DNA of 64,000 bases from Desulfobulbaceae bacterium BRH_c16a (GCA_000961725.1 LADS01000008.1:1-64000); one strand, 5' to 3'. Positions 17,762 through 26,300 are shown, counted from the first letter of the stretch. Numbers and translations are program-made. Notes: a model not told the origin generated them from the sequence alone.

Positions 17762-18700
17762 TTATGGGTCGACCGTCACCGGCGTCTTGAATCCAGGAGG
17801 CTTTATGGCGAGAACCGAACACGTAAGCTGGTTGAGAATGGCTTCGGCGGTATTGCCGATGATCAGGCCTGAGATGCCGGTGCGAGCGACCGTTCCCATA
17901 ACGACAAGATCCGCTTGTAGTTCCGTTGCCAGAGGCGCGATCACTTTTTTTGCAGGTCCTTTGGGCAGATGAAAGCTTGGGGAAAGCTTATTGTAGGCAT
18001 TGTTGCCGATACGACTACACAACGCCTCACCAAGCCTATATAGTTCTTTTTGGTGCATTAAGGCCTGTTTTTGTATATGAGAGGCGACGCTCTCATTCAA
18101 GATGTCGCCATGAGCCAACATGGCCCTTTCGGCATATGCTTCCCAGGCATGGACAAGATGCAAGGACGCTGCGTCAGATAGTGCGAGCGCAGAGGCCCGA
18201 TCAATAATTTCATTGTTGAATGCCTGCTCTGATGCGTCTAATTGCAATGGATCGAAATCAACAGCCGCTAGAACACAGTTGTAGTTTGGTTTTTCGGGCG
18301 GTTTCATTAGCCATACCGGGCAAGGACATTTACGCAACAGATGCATATCCACGCTACCAAACAATCTCTTCATAACATCGGAATTTTCCGCAGGCTTGAT
18401 CACCAGGTCATATGCATTGCGTAGTACGGAGCGAATTACCTCAAGGAAAATCGCTCCTGATAATACGTCAATCTGAATTTTTAGGCGGTTCTGGTACGGT
18501 GTGATCAAGGATTCCAACTTTTGCTTGTGGTACTTTACTGTTTCCGAAAGATAGGCCGCGGGAACTGGAGAGATCACTTCAATGACAGTCAGTATTGCCT
18601 GATCTTTTTCCGCCATAGAAACAGCGCGTGCAATAGCCGATGCTTGACCTGATGTCTCTTCAACAACAAAAAGAATGTTCTTGAATGGCGTCATTTTCAT
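17762..18700 (-). CDS. tandem-domain universal stress protein (UspE-like)
   Basis: A 312-residue protein with two Usp folds: KNILFVVEETSGQASAIARA through CPCPVWLMKPPEKPN, then ILAAVDFDPL through DLVVMGTVARTGISGLIIGNTAEAILNQLTCSVLAIKPPGF. The ATP-binding signature of domain 2 is intact. The frame opens at 18736, but ATG 18700 gives the family start MKMTPFKNILFV. It is clearly related to the product of 10521-11495 but more divergent than the two antiporters are from each other, and is convergent with antiporter copy 2. Likely a cytoplasmic stress protein acting with the transporter cargo. Confidence 0.9.
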   Translation of the reverse strand: MKMTPFKNILFVVEETSGQASAIARAVSMAEKDQAILTVIEVISPVPAAYLSETVKYHKQKLESLITPYQNRLKIQIDVLSGAIFLEVIRSVLRNAYDLVIKPAENSDVMKRLFGSVDMHLLRKCPCPVWLMKPPEKPNYNCVLAAVDFDPLQLDASEQAFNNEIIDRASALALSDAASLHLVHAWEAYAERAMLAHGDILNESVASHIQKQALMHQKELYRLGEALCSRIGNNAYNKLSPSFHLPKGPAKKVIAPLATELQADLVVMGTVARTGISGLIIGNTAEAILNQLTCSVLAIKPPGFKTPVTVDP

Positions 18701-18796
18701 AATAATGCCTTTGCCAGGATGAAAGGTTTTTTCCACCGCAAATTGTGAATAGCCAAAGTCATCGATTTAAACGTAAAAAAACCTTAGCCATTGAAA

Positions 18797-18982
18797 AATG
18801 AATGGTCAACGCGAAAGTCAACCTCGAAGTGCGGATGGGAACGATTTTTCTCGAAGTGATCCACTGCAAAATTCCCATGACATGGTGATCAAGGCTGCGG
18901 AAAGCCCGGGGTTTCTGAAAAGGCTGTTCGGCAGCGACGATATACATTCTGCTGCACAGGTTCCCGTGCCCCGGCTGTAATA
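18797..18982 (+). pseudogene. frameshifted fragment of a usp N-terminal domain
   Basis: One frame reads KVNLEVRMGTIFLEVIH, matching LEVLVGKTYLEAIR of the intact usp. A second frame reads DMVIKAAESPGFLKRLFGSDDIH, matching DLLIKPAEHPTWMNRLFGSDDLH. The gene is therefore broken by a frameshift and lacks domain 2. It ends TAATAG and then enters the same repeat that follows the domain-2-only usp at 14528-15058, so the two look like separated halves of related usp copies. Confidence 0.75.
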
Positions 18983-18987
18983 GCTGC

Positions 18988-19112
18988 CCCCCGCTGTTTC
19001 CTTCGCAGGAGTCAACTTCTTGGGACGGGGCTTATGGGGGGATCGTAAACTAGGCTCACCAGGCCGGGTTTCTCCCCCGGTGAGACCATAAAACTTCCCA
19101 CCCTCTGCCACC
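18988..19112. repeat. antiporter-tail repeat, copy 2
   Basis: Partner of 15070-15193. Here it covers the 3' end of the NhaP2-type gene on the minus strand (coding GWQRVGSFMVSPGEKPGL) and the short spacer beyond its stop. Confidence 0.7.
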
Positions 19113-20706
19113 CTCTCTCTTCCGACTCGATCAACGAACCAATCGAGCGGTTCCCCTGGACAACCGGTTCCGAGATACCAAAAAATCTATAGAGTTGTTC
19201 TACAGTGCTGTCGGCTCGAAAATCAAGTTTAAGGTCTGCGGACAATTGCGGATCCACGGCGCAGGAATCGAAAAAACAATTGATGAGGGGCTTGCACTTG
19301 CTCCGCATGGTGATGAAAACATGGTCGCCGGGCAAAAGGACACTCCTTCCCCTGGGAATCATTATATCGTCATTTCTGACAATGAGCGAGACGAGCACCT
19401 CGTAGGGCAATGCCATGTCGCGGAGCGCCAGGCCTGCCGCCCGAGAATCGAGCCCGACGATATACTCGACGATCTCTCCGTCGACGTGCCGCAGGGCGTT
19501 GATTTCAACGGTGAGCGGCGCCCTGTTGTCCGTCGGTTGTCCGAGTCCAAGCCAGCGGGCCACGAGGGGGAGAGACCAGCCCTGGGTTATGGCCGATACC
19601 AGAACGACAAAAAAAACGACGTTGAAGAGCAGGGCGCTGTGCTCCACGCCTGCCAGGAGAGGAAAGGTCGCCAGAGTGATGGGTACAGCCCCCTTCAGGC
19701 CAACCCAGGAGAGAAAAGTGTATTCCCGCAGGGAAAAACGAAAAGGAAAAGCCGAGAGCAGCACAGCGATCGGCCTGGCCACGAAGATCAATACCACGGC
19801 GATCACCAGGCCCTCGACGGCCACCGACAGCAACCGGGAAGGAAAACTCAAAAGACCCAGCATGATGAAGAGCATGATCTGGCCCAGCCACGCGCCGGCG
19901 TCGTGAAAAAGAAAGATCCCGTTTTTGAAGACGAGCCTGCCGTTGCCAAGAACAATGCCGGTAAGATATACGGCAAGAAAGCCGCTTCCGCCCAGAACGG
20001 CTGCCAGACTGAAGGAAAGGATCCCCAGGGCCAGAGCGAGGATTGGATATAATCCCGGATAATCGAGGTTGATCCGATTGACCAGCCAGGTGGCAAAGTA
20101 GCCTATACCGATACCGACGATGCCCCCTACACCGAACTGGAGAAGGAAGATCAGGGCTATGCCGGCTGTTGTATCGGCCGTGCCCGTGATTATTTCGATC
20201 AGGCCGACGGTGAGGAAGATGGCCATGGGGTCGTTCGAACCGCTTTCCACCTCGAGCGTCGCGGTAAGCCGGGGCGGAAGTCTCATGCCGCTGGTGCGAA
20301 GAACCGAAAAAACGGCCGCCGCATCGGTCGAACCGACAATGCTGCCCAACAGCATGCCATGGAGCAACGGCACACCCAACACCCAGGCGGCGGCAACGCC
20401 GGTTAGCACCGCAGTCAGCAGGACGCCGACCGTTGACAGAGAGAGCGCCGGACGCCATGAGGCGCGCACCGATGCCATAGGCGTACGAAGGCCGCCGTCG
20501 AAGAGGATCAGCGCCAAGGCTATGCTGCCGATGCTGTTGGCAAGGCTGTAATTCTCGAAATCGATTCCGCCCAGCCCTTCCGACCCGGCCAACATACCTA
20601 CGACCAGGAACAGCACCAACACAGGCATGCCGATGCGGGCCGAAAACTTGCTCGAGGCAATGCCGAGCAGAAGCAGGATACAGGTGAAAAACAGGATAGT
20701 GTTCAT
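19012..20706 (-). CDS. NhaP2/CvrA-type K+(Na+)/H+ antiporter
   Basis: A 564-residue CPA1-family antiporter. About twelve membrane segments fill residues 1-385, with family motifs GSTDAAAVFSVL, LEVESGSNDPMAIFLTVG (the ND ion-binding pair) and WVGLKGAVPITLATFPLLAG. A cytoplasmic TrkA-C domain (about 400-480) and a further C-terminal region typical of NhaP2/CvrA follow, with total length close to that family (about 575). NhaP2 exchanges K+ or Na+ for H+ and helps at low osmolarity. The last about 33 codons lie in a duplicated segment (18988-19112), so the tail may not be native. G+C appears higher than in the transposase genes next to it. Confidence 0.9.
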   Translation of the reverse strand: MNTILFFTCILLLLGIASSKFSARIGMPVLVLFLVVGMLAGSEGLGGIDFENYSLANSIGSIALALILFDGGLRTPMASVRASWRPALSLSTVGVLLTAVLTGVAAAWVLGVPLLHGMLLGSIVGSTDAAAVFSVLRTSGMRLPPRLTATLEVESGSNDPMAIFLTVGLIEIITGTADTTAGIALIFLLQFGVGGIVGIGIGYFATWLVNRINLDYPGLYPILALALGILSFSLAAVLGGSGFLAVYLTGIVLGNGRLVFKNGIFLFHDAGAWLGQIMLFIMLGLLSFPSRLLSVAVEGLVIAVVLIFVARPIAVLLSAFPFRFSLREYTFLSWVGLKGAVPITLATFPLLAGVEHSALLFNVVFFVVLVSAITQGWSLPLVARWLGLGQPTDNRAPLTVEINALRHVDGEIVEYIVGLDSRAAGLALRDMALPYEVLVSLIVRNDDIMIPRGRSVLLPGDHVFITMRSKCKPLINCFFDSCAVDPQLSADLKLDFRADSTVEQLYRFFGISEPVVQGNRSIGSLIESEERGWQRVGSFMVSPGEKPGLVSLVYDPPISPVPRS

Positions 20707-21024
20707 GAAGGGGACGAATCTCCGATTCGATAAAGTGCTGTTGTAGGGCAGGTGGATCTTCCAGCCTATGAGGTAACTTCAGCCTGCCGCCAAGCTATTC
20801 AGGCCAACACTCATATACAATTATTATATTTGATTATATTCATAATTTTTTCAATTACTTTATTGGCCCCAGGAGGCAACTCTACGGCAGGGAAGTGTAT
20901 CAAGCGACTGCGCAATACCTTGACGGCCAGTGCCATCATGATGTTAGCTTTTCCTTGACAAGCTTCAATTGAAAAGCACACCTCATAGGTTAAGCTTTTC
21001 CTGTAAGCCCACCATCTCAAGTTT
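20707..21024. other. intergenic region between cargo and resolvase
   Basis: No convincing gene. CCTATGAGGT near 20764 and ACCTCATAGG near 20981 form a 10-bp inverted repeat enclosing an A+T-rich stretch (20810-20860). AGCTTTTCCT occurs twice near 20944 and 20993. It could mark the junction between cargo and transposition genes. Confidence 0.4.
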
Positions 21025-21609
21025 TTATTTCAGTTGCCTTAGCTCACTGATCCGTTCTGGAGGAAAATGACGATAGAACGTCGTTCGTCCAATCTCCAGC
21101 TGTTTGATAATGTCTGATATGAACGGGTAGTTTTCGGAATCTTTAAGCATAGACTCAGCAGTACGAATTTTATCCACAGTCATGCTTGGTGGCCGACCAC
21201 CTATACGGCCTCGTTGGTGAGCCGCTGCGAGACCGGCACGGGTATTTTCGACGATCAATTCCCTTTGAAATTCATCGAATGCTGCGGTCACGTGAAAAAA
21301 CAGACGTCCCTCTGGTGTTCCTGTATCGATGTTCTGAGTAAGAATCTTCAGCTTAATTTTACGTTGCTCAAGGTCATAGGCGGTGGCAATAATTTGCCTA
21401 ATGGAACGTGCCAACCTTGATAATTTCCAGACGACAAGCGTGTCGCCCTCCCTCATATAATCTAACGCCGCTTTCAGTTCGGCCCGTTCCTTGTGAGAAC
21501 CTGATATTTTTTCGATAAATATTCGTCCACACCCTGCCTTTTCCAGAGCATCGATTTGCATCTGCGGGTTTTGATCCATCGTTGAAACACGAGCATATCC
21601 AATCAGCAT
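21025..21609 (-). CDS. tnpR: serine recombinase (TnpR-type resolvase)
   Basis: A 194-residue small serine recombinase. The catalytic Ser9 lies in YARVSTMDQN, the WKLSRLARSIRQII block carries the conserved active-site arginines, and DTGTPEGRLFFHVTAAFDEFQRELI is the E-helix region. A C-terminal helix-turn-helix (PFISDIIKQLEIGRTTFYRHFP) reads the site. It would resolve cointegrates made by replicative transposition. It is divergent from the transposase gene, and the 107-base gap between them holds candidate res subsites. The length is typical of the TnpR/invertase group. Confidence 0.93.
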   Translation of the reverse strand: MLIGYARVSTMDQNPQMQIDALEKAGCGRIFIEKISGSHKERAELKAALDYMREGDTLVVWKLSRLARSIRQIIATAYDLEQRKIKLKILTQNIDTGTPEGRLFFHVTAAFDEFQRELIVENTRAGLAAAHQRGRIGGRPPSMTVDKIRTAESMLKDSENYPFISDIIKQLEIGRTTFYRHFPPERISELRQLK

Positions 21610-21716
21610 TTTTTTATTCCAAAAACGATTTTACTTGAGAATAACAGAACAAATGTTTTAGAACAGTGTTTTGAAACACAATAATATGTTTTTTTGCTTG
21701 GGGTGAGAACAAAAGA
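21610..21716. promoter_or_regulatory. candidate res site and divergent promoter
   Basis: The gap between divergent resolvase and transposase genes contains imperfect dyads TGTTTTAGAACA (21656-21667) and TGTTTTGAAACA (21669-21680), and further A+T-rich half-site-like words. Resolvase sites normally lie exactly here and double as operators. Subsite boundaries cannot be fixed by eye. Confidence 0.45.
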
Positions 21717-23417
21717 ATGTATGTTTCAAAAACCTTGGTTTTTGGCACGGAAACTATGGGTAAAAAAATCCCGGAAGAAAGATTATTGGATCTGCAAAGG
21801 CGTTTAGATCTTCTGCCGTCAAGAAATACTGAACGGATGAAGATGATCCAGGCCTTCGCCGACCTCTATGCAGTTTCTGTAAATACCGTATACCGTAGTT
21901 TAAGAGATAAACGGGTCCCAAAATCTCTCCGTCGCTCTGATGCAGGGATTACCAGAGTTCTTCCAAGTACAGAGATGGAACTGTATTGCCAGATCATCGC
22001 TGCCATGAAACTGAAGACCCGTAATAAAAAAGGGCACCACTTACCTACCACGGAAGCTCTTCGCCTTCTCGAAAATTTTGGCGTGGAAACTGCACAAGGC
22101 CTGAAAAGGCCTCCAAAAGGAATACTGAAAAAGACAACGGTCAATCGCTACTTAAAGCGATGGGGGTATGATTTTCTTTCTTTGGAGATTGAACCTGCTT
22201 CTGTACGATTTCAAGCAAAACATTCAAACGATTGCTGGCATTTTGACTTAAGTCCATCTGATTTGAAACAGTTGCCAGAGTGGCCGGCATGGGTTGAGAA
22301 CAGGAAAGGACGCCCCATCCTCATGCTTTACAGCCTGGTCGATGATCGCAGTGGTGTTGCTTACCAGGAATATCATGTTGTTTTTGGTGAGGATGTAGAG
22401 GCTGCTCTCCGTTTTCTTTACAGGGCTATGGCAACAAAGGAGATTGAGGGCTTTCCTTTTCAGGGTATTCCTCTGATGATCTATACGGATAACGGCCCCA
22501 TTGCCAAAAGCGGTGTATTTCACAGAGTCTTAGAATACCTCGGCATTGAGTTGCGGACACACATGCCAAAGGGCAAAGATGGTCGCCGAACTACAGCCCG
22601 GGCAAAAGGAAAAGTCGAACGACCTTTTCGGACCATTAAGGAAATCCATGAAACTCTCTACCATTTTCATACACCAAAAAATGAAGAAGAGGCAAACACC
22701 TGGCTTTTGAATTATGTCCTTCGTTATAACGAAAAGGGACATCGATCTGAAAAGCATTCCCGAATTGAAGATTGGATCAACAACCTGCCGGCCGCCGGAC
22801 TCCGAAAAATATGCTCTTGGGATAGATTTGCTACCTTTGCGAGGGAGCCAGAGCGCCGGAAGGTGGCTGGTGATGCTACCATTAAAATGAATGGCGGAAC
22901 GTATCGTGTCGACTCGGCTCTTGCCGGGCAAGATGTGATTATATGGTGGGGACTCTTTGACGCAGAACTATTCATAGAGCATGAAGAAAAAAAGTTAGGC
23001 CCATTTTATCCCGATGAGGGGCCGATTCCTCTTCATAAATTTCGTTCTTTTCGCAAAACGAAGGCTGAAAAGAGGGCGGATTCCATTGAAAAGCTGGCCG
23101 AAGAAATTGCGCTCCCTAAAGAAGCCTTAACCGATGACAGCAGAACAACGGCTGCATTGATGAGGTGCCTTTCCGAAGGAACAGCTGTTATTGAATTTAA
23201 GGACCCTGACCCTTTTCAAGAATTCACTTATTCCGGCGTCTTGGAGGCAAAAATAGCTATAGCCAATTATCTCGGAATTCCTCTCGCCAAGTTGTCGGAA
23301 GAAGATAGGCAAAAGGTAGATGCAATTTTAGCCGGTACACTTCTAAAAAAAGAAGTACTGGATGAAGTCAGATGCTATTTTCGGCAACAACGAAAAGGAG
23401 TTAAAGATGTTAAGTGA
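21717..23417 (+). CDS. tnpA: DDE transposase (Mu/Tn552/TniA type)
   Basis: A 566-residue transposase with rve-type catalytic core. Asp177 lies in CWHFDLSP, Asp258 in MIYTDNGP, and Glu301 in RAKGKVERPFRTIKE, giving a complete DDE triad. The N-terminus (30-150) has helix-turn-helix-like segments (AVSVNTVYRSLRDKRVPKSLRR) for binding the end repeats. A Mu-type C-terminal beta-barrel (NGGTYRVDSALAGQDVIIWWG) and a basic tail, probably contacting the ATPase, follow. Length matches TniA/Tn552 p480-type enzymes. ATG 21756 is an alternative start. The ATPase gene overlaps its 3' end. Confidence 0.93.
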   Translation: MYVSKTLVFGTETMGKKIPEERLLDLQRRLDLLPSRNTERMKMIQAFADLYAVSVNTVYRSLRDKRVPKSLRRSDAGITRVLPSTEMELYCQIIAAMKLKTRNKKGHHLPTTEALRLLENFGVETAQGLKRPPKGILKKTTVNRYLKRWGYDFLSLEIEPASVRFQAKHSNDCWHFDLSPSDLKQLPEWPAWVENRKGRPILMLYSLVDDRSGVAYQEYHVVFGEDVEAALRFLYRAMATKEIEGFPFQGIPLMIYTDNGPIAKSGVFHRVLEYLGIELRTHMPKGKDGRRTTARAKGKVERPFRTIKEIHETLYHFHTPKNEEEANTWLLNYVLRYNEKGHRSEKHSRIEDWINNLPAAGLRKICSWDRFATFAREPERRKVAGDATIKMNGGTYRVDSALAGQDVIIWWGLFDAELFIEHEEKKLGPFYPDEGPIPLHKFRSFRKTKAEKRADSIEKLAEEIALPKEALTDDSRTTAALMRCLSEGTAVIEFKDPDPFQEFTYSGVLEAKIAIANYLGIPLAKLSEEDRQKVDAILAGTLLKKEVLDEVRCYFRQQRKGVKDVK

Positions 23418-24378
23418 TGTCATGAAGCATTTTCAGCTGGTGAAGGAGTTTCGTAACGTTGGCTATTTTGAGACAGCGCATCACAAAGAGATTTTCCAAG
23501 AGCTCAAAACAGCCATTCGGCAGGGAAAACTGATTGCTGTTTCCGGAATAGTTGGAAGCGGTAAAACAACTACTCTGAGGAAAATACGGGAGACTTTAGA
23601 CAAAGAGAAAGAGATTATCGTAGCCAAAGCCATCTCGATAGAAAAAAACAAGGTCACGCTCAATACTCTTATTGTCGCCCTTTTCTATGACCTGTCTACT
23701 GAGAAGGAGTTGAAAATCCCAACCCAGGCAGAGAAAAGGGAAAGGAAGCTTCAAGAGCTGATCAAAAAGAGAAAAATGCCAGTAGCTCTTTTTATTGATG
23801 AGGCCCACGATCTTCACGGGAACACATTGATTGGCTTAAAGCGCCTCATTGAGATGGTGCAGGATTGTGGCGGCACAATGTCCGTAGTCCTTGCCGGTCA
23901 CCCAAAATTAAAAAATGACCTCCACCGGTCATCTCTTGAAGAAATCGGCTCAAGGACAACCGTTTTCAATTTGGATGGAATAGCTGCCAGCAAGCGTGAA
24001 TTCATTGAATGGTTGCTGCGGGAATGTACAAAACCTGACACTGATATTGATACCATCATCACAGAAGAAGCAATTGATCTGCTGGCCGATCGTCTTTTGA
24101 CACCTTTGCAAATTGAACATCATCTTACGCTTGCATTTGAGGCCGCATATATGAGTGGTGAGTCTCCAGTTACGGAAACAGTGGTTGAGTCAATTTTGGC
24201 AAAGGATATTGACGGTCTCGAACAAAAATTGACCAGGCATGGATATAATGTGAAAACACTGGCAATGACTGTAAATGTGCAGCCAAATGTTATGCGTTCT
24301 TTTCTACGCGGAAAATTATCCCCAGGACAAAGCCGGGAAATTCAAGAGGAAATGCTGGCTGCCGGAATCCCTCTATAA
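23407..24378 (+). CDS. tnpB: TniB/MuB-like AAA+ transposition ATPase
   Basis: A 323-residue AAA+ protein with Walker A VGSGKTTT near residue 51, Walker B ALFIDEAHD near 123, and a sensor-type GHPKLKND stretch, as in TniB, ExeA and MuB relatives. It would bind target DNA, recruit and activate the transposase, and may give target immunity. The frame opens at 23362, but AAAGGAG right before ATG 23407 fixes the start, which overlaps the transposase stop (translational coupling). The right terminal repeat begins 18 bases after its stop. Confidence 0.92.
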   Translation: MLSDVMKHFQLVKEFRNVGYFETAHHKEIFQELKTAIRQGKLIAVSGIVGSGKTTTLRKIRETLDKEKEIIVAKAISIEKNKVTLNTLIVALFYDLSTEKELKIPTQAEKRERKLQELIKKRKMPVALFIDEAHDLHGNTLIGLKRLIEMVQDCGGTMSVVLAGHPKLKNDLHRSSLEEIGSRTTVFNLDGIAASKREFIEWLLRECTKPDTDIDTIITEEAIDLLADRLLTPLQIEHHLTLAFEAAYMSGESPVTETVVESILAKDIDGLEQKLTRHGYNVKTLAMTVNVQPNVMRSFLRGKLSPGQSREIQEEMLAAGIPL

Positions 24379-24396
24379 AAAAGGAAAGTCGGTAAA

Positions 24397-24567
24397 ACCT
24401 TATTCTCAATTAATGTGGGTCCGGTGTCATTATTGCGGGCCCATTATCACTTAATGTGGGTCCATTATCGTTTAATGTGGGTCGGGGCCTATTCTTATTC
24501 TCATTTATTGTGGGCCCAGAAGTAACTTGATTGCGGGTCCGGGCGTTTATCATTGCAGGTCGCTACA
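24397..24567 (-). repeat. right terminal inverted repeat (171 bp)
   Basis: Reverse complement of 6104-6274 with a single base difference. It carries the same seven decamers, read on the minus strand, and ends CGCTACA. Confidence 0.92.
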
Positions 24568-24573
24568 GTTAGG
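24568..24573. repeat. target-site duplication, right copy
   Basis: GTTAGG, identical to 6098-6103 on the other side of the transposon. Confidence 0.88.
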
Positions 24574-24575
24574 GA

Positions 24576-24791
24576 GCAAAGGAAAAGATATTTCCCGACA
24601 AAAACGAAAATTCATTTTTGCGAGTTGGGGGCCCTGAATCTCATTGTTTGGGAAGAATCTTCTATGTGTTTTTTACTCCTTCGGTTACGTATAATTTGGA
24701 ATTATGTGGACTTTGGAAGGACCTTGAACAAGGTCTCCCAAATGATGTCATCTTTCTGTATATCATCCCAATCAATTATACAGAACTGTAG
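24576..24791 (+). pseudogene. possible 3' remnant of an unknown gene at the insertion site
   Basis: An open stretch from 24573 to the stop at 24789-24791 reads protein-like (AKEKIFPDKNENSFLRVGG, then YVFFTPSVTYNLELCGLWKD and FLYIIPINYTEL) but has no ATG in frame. Its upstream frame meets a TAG at the duplication. It could be the tail of a gene present before insertion or decay. No family is recognised, and chance cannot be excluded. Confidence 0.3.
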
Positions 24792-24828
24792 AATTACTTT
24801 TTAGCTACCAATAAATTTAAAATAAAAT

Positions 24829-25266
24829 ATGAACTTATCTGATGATCAAAAGTTCGAAATTCTAAAAATCACTTACCAAGAACGTCGAAAGGAGATTGCT
24901 TTCCCTCGTGACCGGTCTTTTCAGGTAACATCATGGATGGTAGGTATTTTCCTTGCGCTTTCAGCAGGTACAACTGCTATAAGTAAAGAATTATCTTCCT
25001 ATTTGATTTTTCCTTTATTTGCTTTATGTGCCATTACCACAATTTATCTTCATATAAACTACAAAGTATACTGTGAGCGTTTAAATCGAGTTGCGGATAT
25101 TGAAGAGGCATTGCAATTCTTTGAAAACGGAGCGTTTGTTAAAGAGAAAAGCTTAAATCCATCGGACCTACGTATTCCGAAGGTAAATCGTTCGGGAACT
25201 TGGGTTTACATCTTCGCAATATGGGTAAGCTTGACAATATTAGTCATTCAGATTTGGTCTAAATAG
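24829..25266 (+). CDS. hypothetical three-segment membrane protein
   Basis: A 145-residue protein with a charged N-terminal helix (MNLSDDQKFEILKITYQERRKEI), two close membrane helices (about 33-52 and 56-76), a polar central region and a third helix near the C-terminus (about 123-143). The charged helix plus membrane-hairpin layout is like small SLATT-type or similar effector membrane proteins, but the match is only in architecture. There is no partner nuclease or sensor gene beside it. A hairpin lies just downstream. Confidence 0.55.
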   Translation: MNLSDDQKFEILKITYQERRKEIAFPRDRSFQVTSWMVGIFLALSAGTTAISKELSSYLIFPLFALCAITTIYLHINYKVYCERLNRVADIEEALQFFENGAFVKEKSLNPSDLRIPKVNRSGTWVYIFAIWVSLTILVIQIWSK

Positions 25267-25273
25267 TTGATCA

Positions 25274-25319
25274 CCGGCTCCACTCGGAACCCGCAAAGAG
25301 CGCGGGTCCGGTGAGCCGG
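25274..25319. repeat. strong hairpin between two hypothetical genes
   Basis: CCGGCTC (25274-25280) pairs with GAGCCGG (25313-25319), and ACCCGC (25289-25294) with GCGGGT (25302-25307), giving a bulged stem with a 7-base loop. There is no T run after it on the plus strand, so it is not a standard terminator. Confidence 0.5.
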
Positions 25320-25339
25320 ACGTTCCTGAAGAGAGCCGT

Positions 25340-25924
25340 ATGCATACACAAGAGCAGAAAATACACCTTAGCCGGCAACTTGATTTCATAACGCGATCAT
25401 GTGAAAGTTATGATTCTGGTTTCCATGATGAAGCGATCAGGATTGCACAATCAATGCGAGTGCTTTTCCATGACACAAGGAATAGTACGTCCCTGCTTTC
25501 CTTAATGCAAAAGAAGTCGGACATCAGGCTGCTAACAACTTGCAGCACTGCCCCATTACCAGCAGGTTTGGCTATCATGGATTGTGTTTCCATCATGACT
25601 ATGAATGGCATGAAACCATGCCTTTCAACATCAAGATTTACAAGGGAAGTACCTATCATCGACTGGTGGGAACAAGTTGTTTTGGTAACCGGCCCCAAAC
25701 AAAAGCACTCGCGTAAATCGATCATTTTGGCGACTGCGAATAAAGATGGTGGTTCGCATATTGACGGAAATATTACTCCAAAATTCAAGATCTTAAAAGA
25801 TGGTTTTTGGACCTTTGAGAAAGGAAATATTTCTGAGGAATTGACTGATTATCACTTTATTGGAATAAGGCAATTTGGCTACGAGATTATCAACAGTCAT
25901 GAGTTAACAGCTTTGACCATTTAA
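25340..25924 (+). CDS. hypothetical protein
   Basis: A 194-residue soluble protein with no signal or membrane segment. The N-terminal helical part (LSRQLDFITRSCESYDSGFHDEAIRIAQSMRVLFHDTRNSTSLL) resembles a conserved, unnamed domain found in scattered mobile-region proteins (HDT-x-NSxSLL). The C-terminal half looks like mixed beta structure. I cannot give a function. The start ATG has AGAGAG upstream. A transcript shared with the upstream membrane protein is possible, though a hairpin separates them. Confidence 0.55.
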   Translation: MHTQEQKIHLSRQLDFITRSCESYDSGFHDEAIRIAQSMRVLFHDTRNSTSLLSLMQKKSDIRLLTTCSTAPLPAGLAIMDCVSIMTMNGMKPCLSTSRFTREVPIIDWWEQVVLVTGPKQKHSRKSIILATANKDGGSHIDGNITPKFKILKDGFWTFEKGNISEELTDYHFIGIRQFGYEIINSHELTALTI

Positions 25925-26037
25925 AAAATGTCTGAGGTAACGTTTTGAAATGTTGTACAATAAATAAATGATTATAATTATCAGAACTTTCCTTGCGCAC
26001 ATATTGTTGACTTGGCTGTGTCGAATCAGGTTACGCT

Positions 26038-26300
26038 TTAAAAGCTTACCGAGTTTGCAGACAGAAGTGCGAACACAGCGCCCATGAGAGATGCACCCGT
26101 GATACGCCCGAGGTTGCGCGACAGGTTGAGCATGCCGGAAATTACCCCTCGCTGATCCGGATTGATATCCGTCATGACAGCGGTGTTGTTAGCCGTCTGG
26201 AACAGCGAATAACCACCAGTGATTAATGCGATCGGGATGATATAGCCGATAATGCCTACCCTTGCCGGCATAAAGGTTAGAATTGAGGAACCGGCCTATA
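26038..26300 (-). pseudogene. C-terminal remnant of an MFS drug-efflux transporter
   Basis: About 85 residues (AGSSILTFMPARVGIIGYIIPIALITGGYSLFQTANNTAVM, then DQRGVISGMLNLSRNLGRITGASLMGAVFALLS) match the last two or three membrane helices of EmrB/QacA-type transporters, including the conserved N-x3-R-x2-G block. The frame is closed upstream by a stop and nothing of the first about 350 residues is present, so the gene is dead. Confidence 0.75.

Larger units (their letters stand above)
6104..24567 (+). mobile_element. 18.5-kb Tn552/Tn402-like transposon with stress-tolerance cargo
   Basis: Both ends start TGTAGCGACC and are flanked by GTTAGG. The terminal inverted repeats are 171 bp (6104-6274 and 24397-24567) and differ at one base. 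The transposition genes lie near the right end: resolvase (21025-21609, minus), DDE transposase (21717-23417) and ATPase (23407-24378). The remaining about 14.7 kb is cargo for K+/H+ exchange, metal export and universal stress proteins. TGT...ACA ends, a two-gene transposase/ATPase operon and a resolvase place it with Tn552, Tn402 and Mu relatives. No TniQ/TnsD-type targeting gene is present. The intact duplication suggests it moved as one unit, relatively recently. Confidence 0.92.

Noticed and set aside
6104..24567. Tn7-like or CRISPR-associated transposon
   Set aside because: No TnsA, TniQ/TnsD or cas genes. Ends are symmetric, the target duplication is 6 bp, and a resolvase is present, which fits Tn552/Tn402 relatives better.
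24553..24804. Plus-strand 83-residue frame starting inside the right transposon end
   Set aside because: It begins within the terminal repeat and competes with a more protein-like frame; no recognisable family.
25267..25339. Integron attC site
   Set aside because: The hairpin is short (46 bp) and lacks clear GTTRRRY and RYYYAAC ends. There is no integrase, and the neighbouring genes do not look like a cassette array.
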